The notes under the pieces are model-generated. The model did not search any database and was not told the origin of the DNA. It saw nothing but the letters and a program-made list of their open reading frames with translations. From Cladorrhinum sp. PSN259 (lineage: Eukaryota > Ascomycota > Sordariomycetes > Sordariales > Podosporaceae), in NCBI GenBank assembly GCA_033725935.1, contig MU867071.1, positions 656,209 through 720,208 of the forward strand: DNA of 64,000 nucleotides. The letters run 5' to 3'. Shown here piece after piece: positions 1 to 10,686 of this stretch. The translations under genes were made by a program, and so were the position numbers. Numbering within the stretch: position 1 is the first letter of the stretch; each line of letters opens with the position of its first letter.

Positions 1-1
1 C

Positions 2-1495
2 AGAAACCCCAACGGCCCTGGCTGGTTTGCTCGCGAAAGCGTGGCATGGGAGCGTATCAACAAGCGTTCTGTCGACACCCTGGATAAGGACAATATCCTC
101 AAAGACTACCCAGAAAAGTATCTCCTCGAAAAATCCGACAAAGTCGACTCGACCAAAGCTTCGGGCGAGTTACTCGCAATTCCGGGAGCTTTCACCGCTT
201 TCCTACAGGGCACCGTAAGGGTCACGCCTGACGATCACTGGCAAGATGTCCGACTGCTCTCCTTTGAAGTGCATGGCGATTCGGAGAAGCTCGGTTTCGC
301 ATACAGGTGGGGTGGCCAGTTGACACTCACCATATTTCCACAGAACTTCTCGGAAGATGTCGAGGAACTCATTTCCATGATGGGTTGGGAATCCGTGGCC
401 GATAGTCCCCTTGAACTGGACTACACGCCCAAAGACCTTAATTTGAAGCTAGGCCCCCCCAATTCTATAACTCTTCGTTCCCTTTTGCTTCACAGCCTCG
501 ACATTACTGCCATTCCCAAACGGAACTTCATCCGGGAGTTGGCTCATTTCACTGCCAGCCAAATGGAGAAGGAGCGTCTTCGAGAACTTACAGACTCGAT
601 CAATATTCAAGAATATTACGACTATACGTGCCGACCTCGGCGGACCATTCTCGAGCTTCTCCGCGACTTCCCTGGAGTCAAGATACCTCTGGAGAGGGTC
701 CTTGATCTCTTCCAGCCCATCCGTGGCCGCGATTTCAGCATTTGCACTGGGGGCAAGGCTCTAGGCGCTACTGTAAAGACACGTGACGGGGACACGGCAT
801 TGGTTGGCGGCTTTCTCAGGGTTAATATTCTTGTGGCCCTCGTCGAGTACAAAACAATTATTCGCAAGCCCCGCCAAGGCCTTTGCTCACGGTACATCAA
901 ATCCCTTAAACCTGACAGCGTACTGTCAGTAAAGCTCAACACATCGAGTCCACCGCGCCTCGTCGATTCACAGTCCGCAAATCGGCCCATGATAGCGGTT
1001 GCCACCGGCACCGGTATCGCTCCAATCAAGGCTCTCGTCCAAGAGCGCAGTAGCTGGAGGGCTCCTGGTGATACACTTATATTCTTTGGGTGCCGCAACC
1101 GGGCCGCGGATTATTACTTTCAAGACGAGTGGAAGTTGCACCCCAACGTCAAAGTCTATCCTGCATTTTCTAGAGATAACGAGAAGCCCCCGCCGAAGCC
1201 AGCAGCCTTTATTCCCCTCAGCACTAGGACAACAATCCTTGACAAGCCGCCGCAGTACGATGAGAACAAGAATTATGTACAACACCTCATTCGGCAAAAC
1301 GCCAAGACAGTTGTTGCTCTTCTGAAACAGAATCCCATCGTCTGTGTGTGCGGGAACGCCGGCCGGATGCCCGTTTCTGTGCGCAACGCATTCCTGGACG
1401 TGCTGTTGACGACCGGGGAGTACGCCAACAGGGAGGCCGCCGCGAAATGGTTTGATGACTCAAGAAACTTGACGTTCTGGCAGGAGTGCTGGTAG
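2..1495 (+). CDS. TAH18: NADPH-dependent diflavin oxidoreductase, C-terminal part
   Basis: The frame is open from the left edge with no start, so the N-terminal flavodoxin (FMN) domain lies outside the window. What remains is the FAD-binding and NADPH-binding reductase portion. The FAD-site R-x-F-S (GRDFS) is visible near 728-742, the PRQGLCS stretch near 874-893, the nucleotide-binding VATGTGIAP near 1000-1026, the FFGCRN segment near 1081-1100, and the VCGNAGRMP stretch near 1345-1371. The protein ends in a tryptophan, as diflavin reductases do. In yeast Tah18 passes electrons from NADPH to Dre2 for cytosolic iron-sulfur cluster assembly. Tah18 is preferred over cytochrome P450 reductase because of the short linker and lack of a membrane anchor in the visible part, but the missing N-terminus leaves some doubt. 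It converges on USB1. Confidence 0.82.
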   Translation, partial: RNPNGPGWFARESVAWERINKRSVDTLDKDNILKDYPEKYLLEKSDKVDSTKASGELLAIPGAFTAFLQGTVRVTPDDHWQDVRLLSFEVHGDSEKLGFAYRWGGQLTLTIFPQNFSEDVEELISMMGWESVADSPLELDYTPKDLNLKLGPPNSITLRSLLLHSLDITAIPKRNFIRELAHFTASQMEKERLRELTDSINIQEYYDYTCRPRRTILELLRDFPGVKIPLERVLDLFQPIRGRDFSICTGGKALGATVKTRDGDTALVGGFLRVNILVALVEYKTIIRKPRQGLCSRYIKSLKPDSVLSVKLNTSSPPRLVDSQSANRPMIAVATGTGIAPIKALVQERSSWRAPGDTLIFFGCRNRAADYYFQDEWKLHPNVKVYPAFSRDNEKPPPKPAAFIPLSTRTTILDKPPQYDENKNYVQHLIRQNAKTVVALLKQNPIVCVCGNAGRMPVSVRNAFLDVLLTTGEYANREAAAKWFDDSRNLTFWQECW

Positions 1496-1848
1496 GAACG
1501 GGGAGACTGGGATACCCGATAGACAGCTCCCTCACACTTATATATTATACGAGTAAAACCTTGGGGGCCATTGAGAGCGGCGAGATCACCTTTAGCAATG
1601 AGCAAGATGTCTTGGGAGAGAACAAGAAACCATTTGGTGTCATAGAACCGGCAAATCGTCCTTTGGGGACCTGCGGCATGGCCCGACTACCTCCTACAGT
1701 TGATGGACTTCCGTCCTTGTCTTCTCACTCACTTGCCCTACTTGCAGAAGTTGTGAATAATGAGCAAGAGTTTGAGAGGCAAATTGAAGAGGCAATCCGT
1801 CTTTCGAGAATGGAGCAACAAAACTCTACTGGCTCACGTTCTGGTTAG
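1486..1848 (+). CDS. Possible small ORF with a ubiquitin-interacting-motif-like helix
   Basis: An open frame of 120 codons starts inside the last codons of TAH18 in another frame and runs through its 3' flank. I do not recognise the protein. Near its C-terminus is an acidic helix with the pattern IEEAIRLSRMEQ, which fits the UIM layout (acidic residues, then A-x-x-x-S, then an acidic residue). The first half is uninformative. It may be a chance ORF in the TAH18 3' UTR or the tail of an unrecognised spliced gene. Confidence 0.22.
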   Translation: MLVGTGRLGYPIDSSLTLIYYTSKTLGAIESGEITFSNEQDVLGENKKPFGVIEPANRPLGTCGMARLPPTVDGLPSLSSHSLALLAEVVNNEQEFERQIEEAIRLSRMEQQNSTGSRSG

Positions 1849-1941
1849 CCTTTAGACATTGCCTCTTCGTTGATATGATACGTTTAATATAAATAATTTG
1901 TAGGGGATGCATGTTTTGTTTGTCTTATTTGTCTATTCCTC

Positions 1942-2889
1942 TTACAGCCCCATACCAAACAAGCCCCCAATCTTCCTTTTCCCAGATGACGAGCCCAAGT
2001 CAGTGTTGGTAACCACGTTGCCTATTCTAGCTTTCACGCTCTCTACCTGTATTTGAAGCTCCTTTTCAACCTGCTCTCTAACTTGCTGACTGCCAAACAC
2101 CTTTTCGGTCGCCCTCCTGACATCCTCTGTCGGCTCAGAAAACGACCAACCAATAGACACGTGAAATTCTGATGACACACTTTGTGCGTTTGAACCTGAA
2201 TCATCGGCCCAGGAATACAGCTCAGGCTGAGAAAACAATTTGCAAACTTGGTTGCAGCGACCGAGCAAAGCCGCGAGTTCAGTGTTTGGGTTTGAGGTTG
2301 CTGCAGACGAAACAACTCGCAGAACCAAAAATGACCTACCTGATTCGGACGTACGGTGCCATTCCACTGACGTTACTTTCAGTCTAAAGGGGCGGATGTT
2401 GGATTTCGAAATGGCGGTTTGGACTTCGCGAAGAAACGAGTCCTTCTCGGATGTGGCGAGGGATAAAGTCCGGGACAGACTGATGTGAAGCGGCTGCCGA
2501 ACGTGGAGGTCGTTGGTGAGGAATGAGGTGACTGAGGGTATTGAGGATTGGAGGGTAGTGAGGAGTGAAGAAAGGAGGTCGAATGCTGCAGGAGGTGGGA
2601 TCCATTCTATGTAGAGGAAGGAGGGCCAGTTGCCGGTTACGTGGGGGACCTGCCGCGTACGGCCTTGGTGCAGGGAGGGAGTGTCGGTTGTTGTTGTGCG
2701 TACCGTTGAGGCGTAGAGGTCGTAGAATGCTGGCGGGAGTGGCGGGAGTGGCGGAAGGGGTTCGGGATTAGATAGCTTAGGTCGCTTACTTGAAGGGAGG
2801 GGGTCATCTCCGGACGATCTTGACTTTTTATATGACGGGCTCTCTTGATCGTCCTCTGAGTCGGACGAACAGTAGTCGACCAGCGCCAT
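1942..2889 (-). CDS. USB1: U6 snRNA phosphodiesterase Usb1
   Basis: A 2H-phosphoesterase of about 315 residues that trims the oligo-U tail of U6 snRNA and leaves a 2',3'-cyclic or 3' phosphate end, protecting U6 in the nucleus. Both catalytic H-x-S motifs are present: HIS near residues 135-137 and HVS near 243-245. The N-terminus is acidic and serine-rich, followed by a proline-rich stretch, as in fungal Usb1. The start at 2889 (MALVDYCSSDSEDD) was preferred because fungal homologues begin MALVDY; an in-frame ATG lies ten codons upstream at 2919. There are no introns. It converges with TAH18 and diverges from CWC25, another spliceosome-related gene. Confidence 0.88.
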   Translation of the reverse strand: MALVDYCSSDSEDDQESPSYKKSRSSGDDPLPSSKRPKLSNPEPLPPLPPLPPAFYDLYASTVRTTTTDTPSLHQGRTRQVPHVTGNWPSFLYIEWIPPPAAFDLLSSLLTTLQSSIPSVTSFLTNDLHVRQPLHISLSRTLSLATSEKDSFLREVQTAISKSNIRPFRLKVTSVEWHRTSESGRSFLVLRVVSSAATSNPNTELAALLGRCNQVCKLFSQPELYSWADDSGSNAQSVSSEFHVSIGWSFSEPTEDVRRATEKVFGSQQVREQVEKELQIQVESVKARIGNVVTNTDLGSSSGKRKIGGLFGMGL

Positions 2890-3773
2890 TCCCCTGGAAC
2901 GAAGCCCAATTCTGGGCAAGATTTGTTGATATTCACATGGGCTTTGTCTTCATAGTCGCAGACTATTTCTTTTCAGCTTTCCGGTGTCACCTGGAAATTT
3001 GGCTCGATGTCATAAACATGTTCCTGCATTTATTGAGGTTCGGGGGTGGAGTCTTGTTATCTTCCAAGTATGGTTAGATGTAGGCCAATTATTCAGAGCA
3101 TAGGTATTCCGTACAGTAGGGATGTAATTTTCGGAAAACTGAGATTTTGACGACTCTATTCATACTAACGGTATTCACGGCAGAACGCAGGCCTGGTCAG
3201 TGCTTTCAAGGTTTCTGCCACACCCGCTTTGACCGCTTTCCAAATAGTTATTTGCGGCGTTTGGAGGCAATTTACATGCAGGCTAACACCTGGATTGTGA
3301 AGTAATGGCCAGATTTTGAAGTTCAGGATGGAGGGGGGTGTTGGCACAGGTGAACAGAAATATCCTGACGCTCGTAAAATTCGAGAATATACCTTTTGTT
3401 GACCGGCATTTTACCATTAATAACATACCGTCAGTAAAAGACCACCCATGCCTACCGTACTATAGTACAGTGATTTATGTATCTTTCTGTGGGGCAACTT
3501 TTATCGGAGCTGAGTGGGTCTCTTGCCGTGTAGAATGCTTGGCACCCAAACGTTCCTGGGTTTTTCCCAACCCAAAGTTGCGACGTCAAACCTGGACGTA
3601 ATCAAACATTAACGTTCCAACCTACATTTCCCATCTACACAACTGAACTTCGAAAATCGCGTCAGTTTTGCACGCGAGAGCAACGTTATCCTCTATCATC
3701 TACGATAATCTTACAAGCACTTCGACCACTCCATCCTATCCCGCGACGCCGTCAGCGTCACACCGTTGCCAAG
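2890..3773. promoter_or_regulatory. Divergent promoter region USB1/CWC25
   Basis: An 884-bp region between two divergently transcribed spliceosome-related genes. I see no supported gene. Small ORFs are short and unconserved in character. The last 150 bp before CWC25 is pyrimidine-rich, as expected for a fungal transcription start region. Confidence 0.4.
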
Positions 3774-5150
3774 ATGGGTGCCGGCGATTTGAACATGAAA
3801 AAGAGTTGGCATCCCCAGCGCTCAGGGAATGTCGCCGCGACACACAAGGCCGAGGCCGAAGCGATCGCGGAGCGCAAGAAGCTTCAGCAACGCCTGCAGG
3901 AGATTGAGGAGGAGCGTCGGAAGGAGGAGATCCAGAAAGCACTGGAAGCCGCAGGTGGGAAGCGCAAGATTGACCGGGTTGAGTGGATGTATTCTGGACC
4001 GACTGATGGCCAGACTGGGGACGCCGCGGAAAGCGAGGCGTACTTACTCGGTAAACGGCGCATCGACAAGCTCCTTCAAGATAATGAAGTCAAGAAGCTC
4101 TCAAAGCAAGCAACACAGGAAGAGCTCGCGGTTGCATCGGCGACTGCGAATGTACGCGATGTGGCAGCCAAGATCAGGGAGGATCCGTTGTTGGCCATCA
4201 AAAGGCAGGAGCAGCAGGCCTACGAGGTCATGATGAACGATCCAATCAAGAGGAGGCAACTACTGGCATCCATGGGCATCGAAGATGGACAATCTAAACC
4301 AAAAAGCAAAGAAGAAAGGCGACATAAGCACCGATCTCATCACCATAGATCCCATAGGCACCGCGACGATGATCGGGAAGGCGACAGGCGTCCCCACCGC
4401 CGCAGGTCTTATTCTAGAGATAGGTCAAGGAGCCCAAGGGGGTACGATTCGGAGGAAGAAAACAGAAAAAGGCGCAGGAGAGATTCCCCGGATCGAAAGC
4501 GGCACGACTCAGACTCGGATGATGCATTAGATAAACTTTCGAGACGCAACAATAGGGATGCACGGGATAGTCGTGACAGACGTAGTCGAGAAAATCGAGG
4601 GGACGATGACCGAAGGGAGCGCCATAGAGATGACCGACCAAGGGATAGGAGCCTATCGACATCACCGCCACCACGGAGGAAAGATGATAGTCCGAGGCAC
4701 AGGGAACCGCCACCGCGTAGGGGTAACTCCCGCGAGCGGGATGACTCTCATCGCATGAACACAGAAGACCGCTATGGTGACCGATCTGGCGGACCCTCCC
4801 GATTTCGCCGAGATTTCAGGGATGTTAATCGCAACCCGATTGGTGACAAAGAGCAAACCCAATCACGGGGCAGCGGCGGAAGACGATCCAATAAGGCAGA
4901 TGCCAGTAGAGAAGACGCTGAGAAAGAGCGTGCCAGGAAGCTTGCAGCTATGCAGGAAGCAGCAAGTGATTTGGATAAGGCCCGTGAGCAGCGACTGGCT
5001 GCTATCGTAGAGCGAGAAAAGATGGCTCTTGAGCTAGACGAGCGTGCTCGGCAACGTAATAAAAAGTCGGGAGGCGACGCCGGGTTTACGAATCAGCTGC
5101 ATAGCAGAGCGGCAGATTTGAAAATCGCGGATCGAGTGGGCGGTCGATAA
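3774..5150 (+). CDS. CWC25: Pre-mRNA-splicing factor Cwc25
   Basis: Cwc25 acts with Prp2/Yju2 to promote the first transesterification step of splicing. The N-terminus shows the family signature GDLNMKKSWHP followed by a long charged coiled coil, then VEWMYSGP near residue 70. A second conserved block (DPLLAIKRQEQQAYEVMMNDP) ends in the leucine-rich segment before residue 170. The central and C-terminal part is very rich in RS, RD and RR dipeptides, like metazoan and filamentous-fungal homologues and unlike the short yeast protein. The single 458-codon frame is uninterrupted. The start at 3774 gives the conserved MGAGDLN beginning. The arginine-rich tail probably serves RNA or SR-protein contacts (inference). 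Confidence 0.93.
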   Translation: MGAGDLNMKKSWHPQRSGNVAATHKAEAEAIAERKKLQQRLQEIEEERRKEEIQKALEAAGGKRKIDRVEWMYSGPTDGQTGDAAESEAYLLGKRRIDKLLQDNEVKKLSKQATQEELAVASATANVRDVAAKIREDPLLAIKRQEQQAYEVMMNDPIKRRQLLASMGIEDGQSKPKSKEERRHKHRSHHHRSHRHRDDDREGDRRPHRRRSYSRDRSRSPRGYDSEEENRKRRRRDSPDRKRHDSDSDDALDKLSRRNNRDARDSRDRRSRENRGDDDRRERHRDDRPRDRSLSTSPPPRRKDDSPRHREPPPRRGNSRERDDSHRMNTEDRYGDRSGGPSRFRRDFRDVNRNPIGDKEQTQSRGSGGRRSNKADASREDAEKERARKLAAMQEAASDLDKAREQRLAAIVEREKMALELDERARQRNKKSGGDAGFTNQLHSRAADLKIADRVGGR

Positions 5151-5890
5151 GTGGCCTGTATGGGCAAGAGCAAGGACATGATACGGGGTGGGGTGGTGAG
5201 GCTGACACAACACAGTAGGATTTTTGCAGTGGCACAACGTCCAAAACTAGACACAGTTCCACTCACCACGCTGAAACTTGTTGCAATTTATAGACAGCGA
5301 CTTTTCATTAAAGCAACATTATAATATACCAGGAGTTATTGGCAGAGTGGCTATGATATAATTTGAGTTACCAAGAAACACTGTTTCATTGCAATTGGAA
5401 TTGAACATCTGTAAGAAGGGTTTGCAAAGTCAGGGAGGAGACCTCAAGGGTTATTATTGCGCAATAGGCAAATAGCGATATTGCTATATGTTTTCCTGAT
5501 GGTAAGAAGTTGAAAGCTAGTCAGGAGTGTGGTGTAATATCAAGCACACTCAGAACCTGGAGGAAAAAGTGTTTGGACAAAAGTTCAGGAAGTAAAATGC
5601 ACCCGCCCACTCTAGGATTGACCCTTGCTCGGCAGGATGAAATAAGCTTTTGCGGGGTAGAGCACGAGTGTCAGTGGGCTAGGTATTATCTTATCTAATT
5701 ATAATTGCATGTGCCTGTCTGACGATAAGAAATTTCCAGCGGATTTATGTTCCCAAAAATTTTCTGGGCTCGGCGGCTCTCTGGTTTTAGAACAGCATCT
5801 TATCTCCCCACGGGATCCCCCCCCCCCTAAAAAAAAAACACAGCGGAAGCCCAGACAACCGCATCAATCCCAACCACCACAACAGTCGTC
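5151..5890. promoter_or_regulatory. CWC25-DBP9 intergenic region
   Basis: No supported gene. The DBP9-proximal part holds an AAAAATTTT palindrome-like element at 5755-5763. About 65 bp before the DBP9 start is an uninterrupted C11 run followed by a T and an A10 run (about 5817-5838). A-rich and C-rich runs are common in fungal 5' leaders. Confidence 0.35.
5755..5763. promoter_or_regulatory. RRPE-like AAAAATTTT element upstream of DBP9
   Basis: The sequence AAAAATTTT lies about 130 bp before the DBP9 start codon. It resembles the yeast ribosomal RNA processing element (AAAAATTTT core) found upstream of ribosome-assembly genes. AT-rich nonamers also arise by chance, so this is only suggestive. 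Confidence 0.25.
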
Positions 5891-7786
5891 ATGAAAAGAA
5901 AACTAAATCAAGAAGACGCCCCAGCTTCGGCTCCGGAACCCGAGAAGAAGAAGAAAACCAGCGAGCCCGAGGAAAAGAAAACAGAACCAGAGCTCGAGGC
6001 ATCCTTCGCAGGGCTCGGTCTTGACCCGCGCCTGGTACAAGCTGTCGCAAAGCAAGGCTTCGAGAAGCCCACCCTCGTCCAGCGCAAAGCAATTCCCCTC
6101 GCCCTGCAAGGACAAGATGTACTCTGCAAGGCCAAAACCGGCTCTGGCAAGACAGCAGCTTATGTTCTCCCCATCCTCTCCAGCATTCTGAAGCGCAAGA
6201 TCACCCATCCCACCCCCTTTACTGCCGGCCTTATTCTTGTTCCAACCCGCGAGCTCGCCGATCAAGTATACAAGGCAATTGAAGAGTTCTCGGCCTTTTG
6301 CGCAAAGGATATCCAATCTGCCAAGCTTACCGACAATGTTTCCGATGCTGTGTTGCGGTCGCTCCTTGCCAATGTCCCCGACATTGTTATCTCGACCCCC
6401 GCCCGCGCCTGGAAAAGCGTTGAGTCATTCGCCCTTTCTCTCAGCAAGCTACAGTTCTTGGTTTTAGATGAGGCGGATTTGGTACTATCGTACGGTTACG
6501 ATGAGGATATGGAGAACCTGTCAAGATCCATGCCCAAGGGCGTGCAGACGACCATGATGAGCGCAACACTGTCTTCCGAGCTGGATACGCTGAATGGCAT
6601 ATTCTGCCGCAATCCCACCCTGTTGGATTTGAATGAGGAATTTGGCGCCGAGGACGAGAAGTTGACACAATTCTATGTCAAGTGTGGCGAGGACGACAAG
6701 TGGCTAATCTCCTACCTGATTTTCAAGCTGCAGTTGATCAAGGGCCCATGTCTCATCTTTGTGGCTGACATTGATCGGTCATATCGCCTGAAGCTATTCT
6801 TTGAGCAGTTTAGCATCAGGAGTTGTATCTTGAACTCGGAGCTGCCAATCAATACCCGTATCAAGGTTATCGAGGAGTTCAACCGCGGCATATACGACGT
6901 CATCATCGCATCTGACGAAAAAAGTGAAGTTTTTGGCGACGAGGCGGCAGAGAAGGAGACCCAGGCGAAGAAGGAATCGAAGAACGGAGAGGACAAGCAA
7001 GGCAAGAAGAAGCGCCAGTCAAAGAAGGACCAGGAGTACGGAGTATCTCGAGGAATCGACTTCAAGAATGTGGCCGCCGTGGTCAACTTCGACCTTCCAA
7101 CATCCTCTTCCTCATATACCCACAGGATCGGTCGTACCGCAAGAGCTGGCCGCGCCGGTATTGCGATTTCATTCGTCATTCCCAAAGATCTATACGGAAA
7201 GCATAAGCCTACCTCAATAAAGAGCTGCGAGAATGACGAGAAGGTCCTGGCCAAGATCATGAGACATCAGGCCAAGCAGAACAGGAAACTGGAGCCTTAC
7301 AACTTCAGCAAGTCTCAAATGGAAGCTTTTAGATACCGTATGAACGATGCTCTTCGTGCGGTAACCAAGGTGGCTATTAGAGAAGCAAGGACAAAGGAGT
7401 TGAGACAAGAGCTATTGCGAAGCGAGACATTGAAGAGGTAAGCTATATCTGTATATTACTCTATCCCATTCTGAACATAATACTGATTCATGGAAAACAG
7501 ATACTTCGAAGAGAACCCCGCAGAGTTATCCCATCTTAGAAACGACGGCGAGCTAGGGAGGACGACAAGACAGCAAGCCCATCTCAAGCATGTCCCAGAT
7601 TACCTTCTTCCCAAGGAAGGAAAGAAATCCTTGACATCCCAAGACATCGGGTTCGTGCCCTTTCGCAAGCTTGATAAGGATAAGCGGCACAGGAAAGGGG
7701 GGAAGAAGCAACAAGGGCGGTCGTTCAAGGTTGGTGGTAAGAAGGATCCGCTCAAGACTTTCAAGGTTAGGAGGAAAACAAAATGA
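5891..7786 (+). CDS. DBP9: ATP-dependent RNA helicase Dbp9 (DEAD box)
   Basis: Nucleolar DEAD-box helicase for early 60S ribosomal subunit assembly. Two exons, 5891-7437 and 7501-7786, with a 63-bp intron (GTAAGC donor, AACAG acceptor), give 610 residues. A lysine- and glutamate-rich N-terminus precedes the Q motif (KPTLVQRKAIPLAL). Motif I is AKTGSGKT at 81-88, motif II DEAD at 193-196, motif III SAT, and motif VI HRIGRTARAG near 411. A charged insert (about residues 345-385) separates the last helicase motifs, typical of Dbp9/DDX56. The C-terminus is basic and rich in GGKK and KVRRK repeats, suited to nucleolar retention. It converges with ERG26. Confidence 0.95.
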
Positions 7787-8245
7787 TTTTTAGAGTAAAG
7801 AGGGTCAAAGTGGTCTTTTTATGTATGCAATAGCTGAAGCGTGTTTCTCTCATTGCTTGCTCATCAATCTCCGGGTAATGAAAAAGATGATAATAAATCG
7901 AAAAGGCAAAAGGAATCCCGCCACTCGATTTTGATATATTGCAAAGTCCGCATGATTGAAAAAGAGTCTCTTGACCAAGATATAACCGCTTTTGTAATTT
8001 ATCAACCAGGCATATACACGGCGCGCCACCGTACTTGAGCATTCTTACCAAATAGTCATTATATATTAGATGCGTCGCGCGTAGAGAAAACATGGTAGGT
8101 ATCAAATGTTTCTGGCAGTTGCTTTCCACGCTTTTTGTTTCCCCTATTATGTGTCCCTCCATACCCCTCCCCCTTACACCAAAACCAAAACAATCATCAG
8201 TCAATATTCCCTCATTCTTCCGTCGCTCGTCTTCACACATTCTGT
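7787..8245. other. Convergent 3' region DBP9/ERG26
   Basis: 459 bp between two convergent stop codons. It is AT-rich and I see no gene. It should hold both polyadenylation regions. No clear hairpin or repeat was noticed. Confidence 0.4.
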
Positions 8246-9444
8246 TTATTGCGCCTTAGCAGCAACCTTGTTCTTCTCCTCCTGCTCCAAAGTCCACTTG
8301 ACCGACCTCCTTACACCCTCGTCGAGGCTGACCAGCGGTCTATAACCCAACCTCTTCTTGGCTTTGCTGATGTCATAATACCTCGTCATGCAGCTGTAAA
8401 CAATTCTCTGCCTGTTGAACGTAGGAGGCTTCCTAATAATCGCAAAGAAAATCTCACTCAGGAACCCAAGACCCATACCCAGACTTCTTGGCAACACTTT
8501 GACGTGGTCTGTTCCAAGAGGAGAACCAGCGGCGGCCCAGACGGCGCGAGCAAAATCCCAAAAGTAAACTGGTTGGTCGTTTGTAATGAGGAACGCTTCG
8601 CCGTCTACTCTTTCCGTATCTAGGGGGACGATACTGGAGGAATGGGTGAGGAGGAGGGCGCGCGCTGCGAGGAGATGGCCGTGGGCTACGTTCTCGACGT
8701 AGGTAAAGTCGAAGAGGTTGTTGTTGTCGCCTACTTGGACTCCTGTACGGCCCTGACGGTAGATGTTAACCAAATGGTAGAGGACCATTGTGTCACCTTC
8801 GCCCATGATTCCTGAGGGGCGGATCGCGCAGGTGAGGAGGTTGGGGGATTCGGGGGCGCGGTTGGCTTGGAGCACTAGTTCTTCTGCTGCGGCCTTGATT
8901 GGAATAATGAGGTTAGAGTTGATGTTTTTGGCGGTAAACAGGAGAGGTTGTGGCATACCTTGGTCTCGGAATAATACTCGCTTTGGTCCTTGCCGCGGAC
9001 GACGGGCCACCGCTCATCAGCATTGATAAGGTCGCTTCTATTGTCGCTCAAAACACTGGCAGAGCTGGTGTATACCAGGGCCTTGACGCCCGTGGCCTGG
9101 CACGCGTTGATTACCGCGGCGGTTCCGTCTACGTTGACCTTCTTGAAGAGAGCGTGGGAGACGCTGTCATTCGACTGGGCGGCGGGCGACGCGACGTGGA
9201 TGACAACATCGGGCTTGGCCTCGTCAAAAATTGTTTTAAGCTTGGCAGCATCCGTGATGTCGGCCTCGAAGTATTTGATGCCATCGGATTCGGGACGGCG
9301 GTTACGCGTGCAGCGGAGATCGATTACGGATATCGAGGTACAGGTGTAGTCGCGCAACAGGAGACGAACGACGTGGTGGCCAAGGAAACCGCAGCCACCA
9401 ATAACCATGGCCGAACCGAGGGCTGGCTTCTTTTCTGAAGACAT
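8246..9444 (-). CDS. ERG26: Sterol-4-alpha-carboxylate 3-dehydrogenase (decarboxylating)
   Basis: Short-chain dehydrogenase-type enzyme of the ergosterol C-4 demethylation complex (with Erg25 and Erg27), acting at the ER. It oxidises the 3-hydroxyl of 4-carboxysterols with NAD and releases CO2. Exons are 9444-8959 and 8893-8246, split by a 65-bp intron, giving 377 residues. The Rossmann motif GGCGFLG is at residues 16-22. The catalytic Y-x-x-x-K is YSETK at 158-162, with the lysine as the last codon of exon 1. A VYTSSASV strand precedes it. The start at 9444 (MSSEKKPALG) was chosen over an upstream in-frame ATG because the Rossmann fold then begins at the usual distance. Other extended-SDR sterol enzymes are possible but less likely. 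Confidence 0.88.
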
Positions 9445-10686
9445 CTTGAAATAATGAGATTTGATTTCTTTACGATGGAAAATGTGCAAAAGATCCAGGC
9501 ACAATTGGTGTAGGCGGAATGTTCAGTTCGTGATGTTCAGAGCACAGGACATTTCTGAGGGCGGCTGTGGATAAAGTGTCCACGGACCTTGGCATCTCCT
9601 TTTCCTGGCAAGCTTGGTGAGCTCCATCCACTCAGCTGGGATTGCGAACCACTCCAATGGGAAGAATTTAGGCGGAAATCACGGGCAAAATATCAAATCT
9701 TTGAGGCTGCCAGGTCACATTAGCCAGTGAGGGAGCTCCTTTGGTGCGCCTTTCTCTCAGCTGCAGCGGCTGTGACTGTTGCCGGGACAGACAACCAGCT
9801 ACTCGACTACACAAGTGGGGCCGGCCCGGTGCGGAATCTAAAGTATCCGCAAATTCAAGATCTGGCAATCCGAGCAAGGAGTAAGGGGTTCCCAGGGCGG
9901 AGGTACCTATTGATGTCAGTATATTAATTGATAGATAGGATGAGAACTGCCGCTAAGCGGAAGAAGATAGGTGTTCCAACCCCCACGCTTACGGAAACCT
10001 CCATCATGGAGATTTCATTTTGGACTGTTGAAGTCTCCATTGATAAAAGCCTAGACAGCTACCTAGGTGCACTCGCCTAGCGCCCCGACCATGAGACACA
10101 ACCATGAGCCCCAAGTCTGAATGTAAGAATGCCTATGTGTTTTTACAGCCAAATTACGAGACAATGCTACGGTCACCTGAACAGACTCTGGCTGGCAGGT
10201 GACGGGCACATGTGGAGATTATAAAGATTATTAGATAAAGAGAATCAGTGTTGAGAGGCGCAATGCCAGAGAAGAGAGACACGATTACTAACCGTGTACA
10301 TGGACAACAATGGGCCATAGCGTCTGCGAGGCCCCACTTTACCTGAGGCTGCTGCCCTCCAAGCATAATTAAAGCCGGACTTGGCCGGCCAAGTCCCACT
10401 TCTTCCTTTCCTTCTTCATCCTACAATTTTATTCAACACCGTGGTTTCCAAACCAGTAGATTCTCCTGTGGCAATTGGACACATGGATACGTGACACCAA
10501 ATACCGTTAAATACAAGCTAAATATCTAGAACATACAGTGACTTTATTTGGGTCGGCGTGCCCAACTGCAAGCACTGAAAGATCTGATCTTCTCTAGGTC
10601 TCCCCTCTCTCCAGCAACCTGTGCATAAGCTCGCGAGCAGTCATCAGTTTTGGGGATTCCACAAACAACACACGCGACGCGCAATC
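9445..10686. promoter_or_regulatory. Divergent promoter region ERG26/PCF11
   Basis: About 1.24 kb between divergent genes with no supported ORF. A short inverted repeat, CTCCAT-C-ATGGAG, lies at 9999-10011. A CCTAGG-containing palindrome occurs near 10060-10070, a sequence that recurs in other intergenic regions here (near 13890 and 43990). The 60 bp before PCF11 are pyrimidine-rich. Confidence 0.35.
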
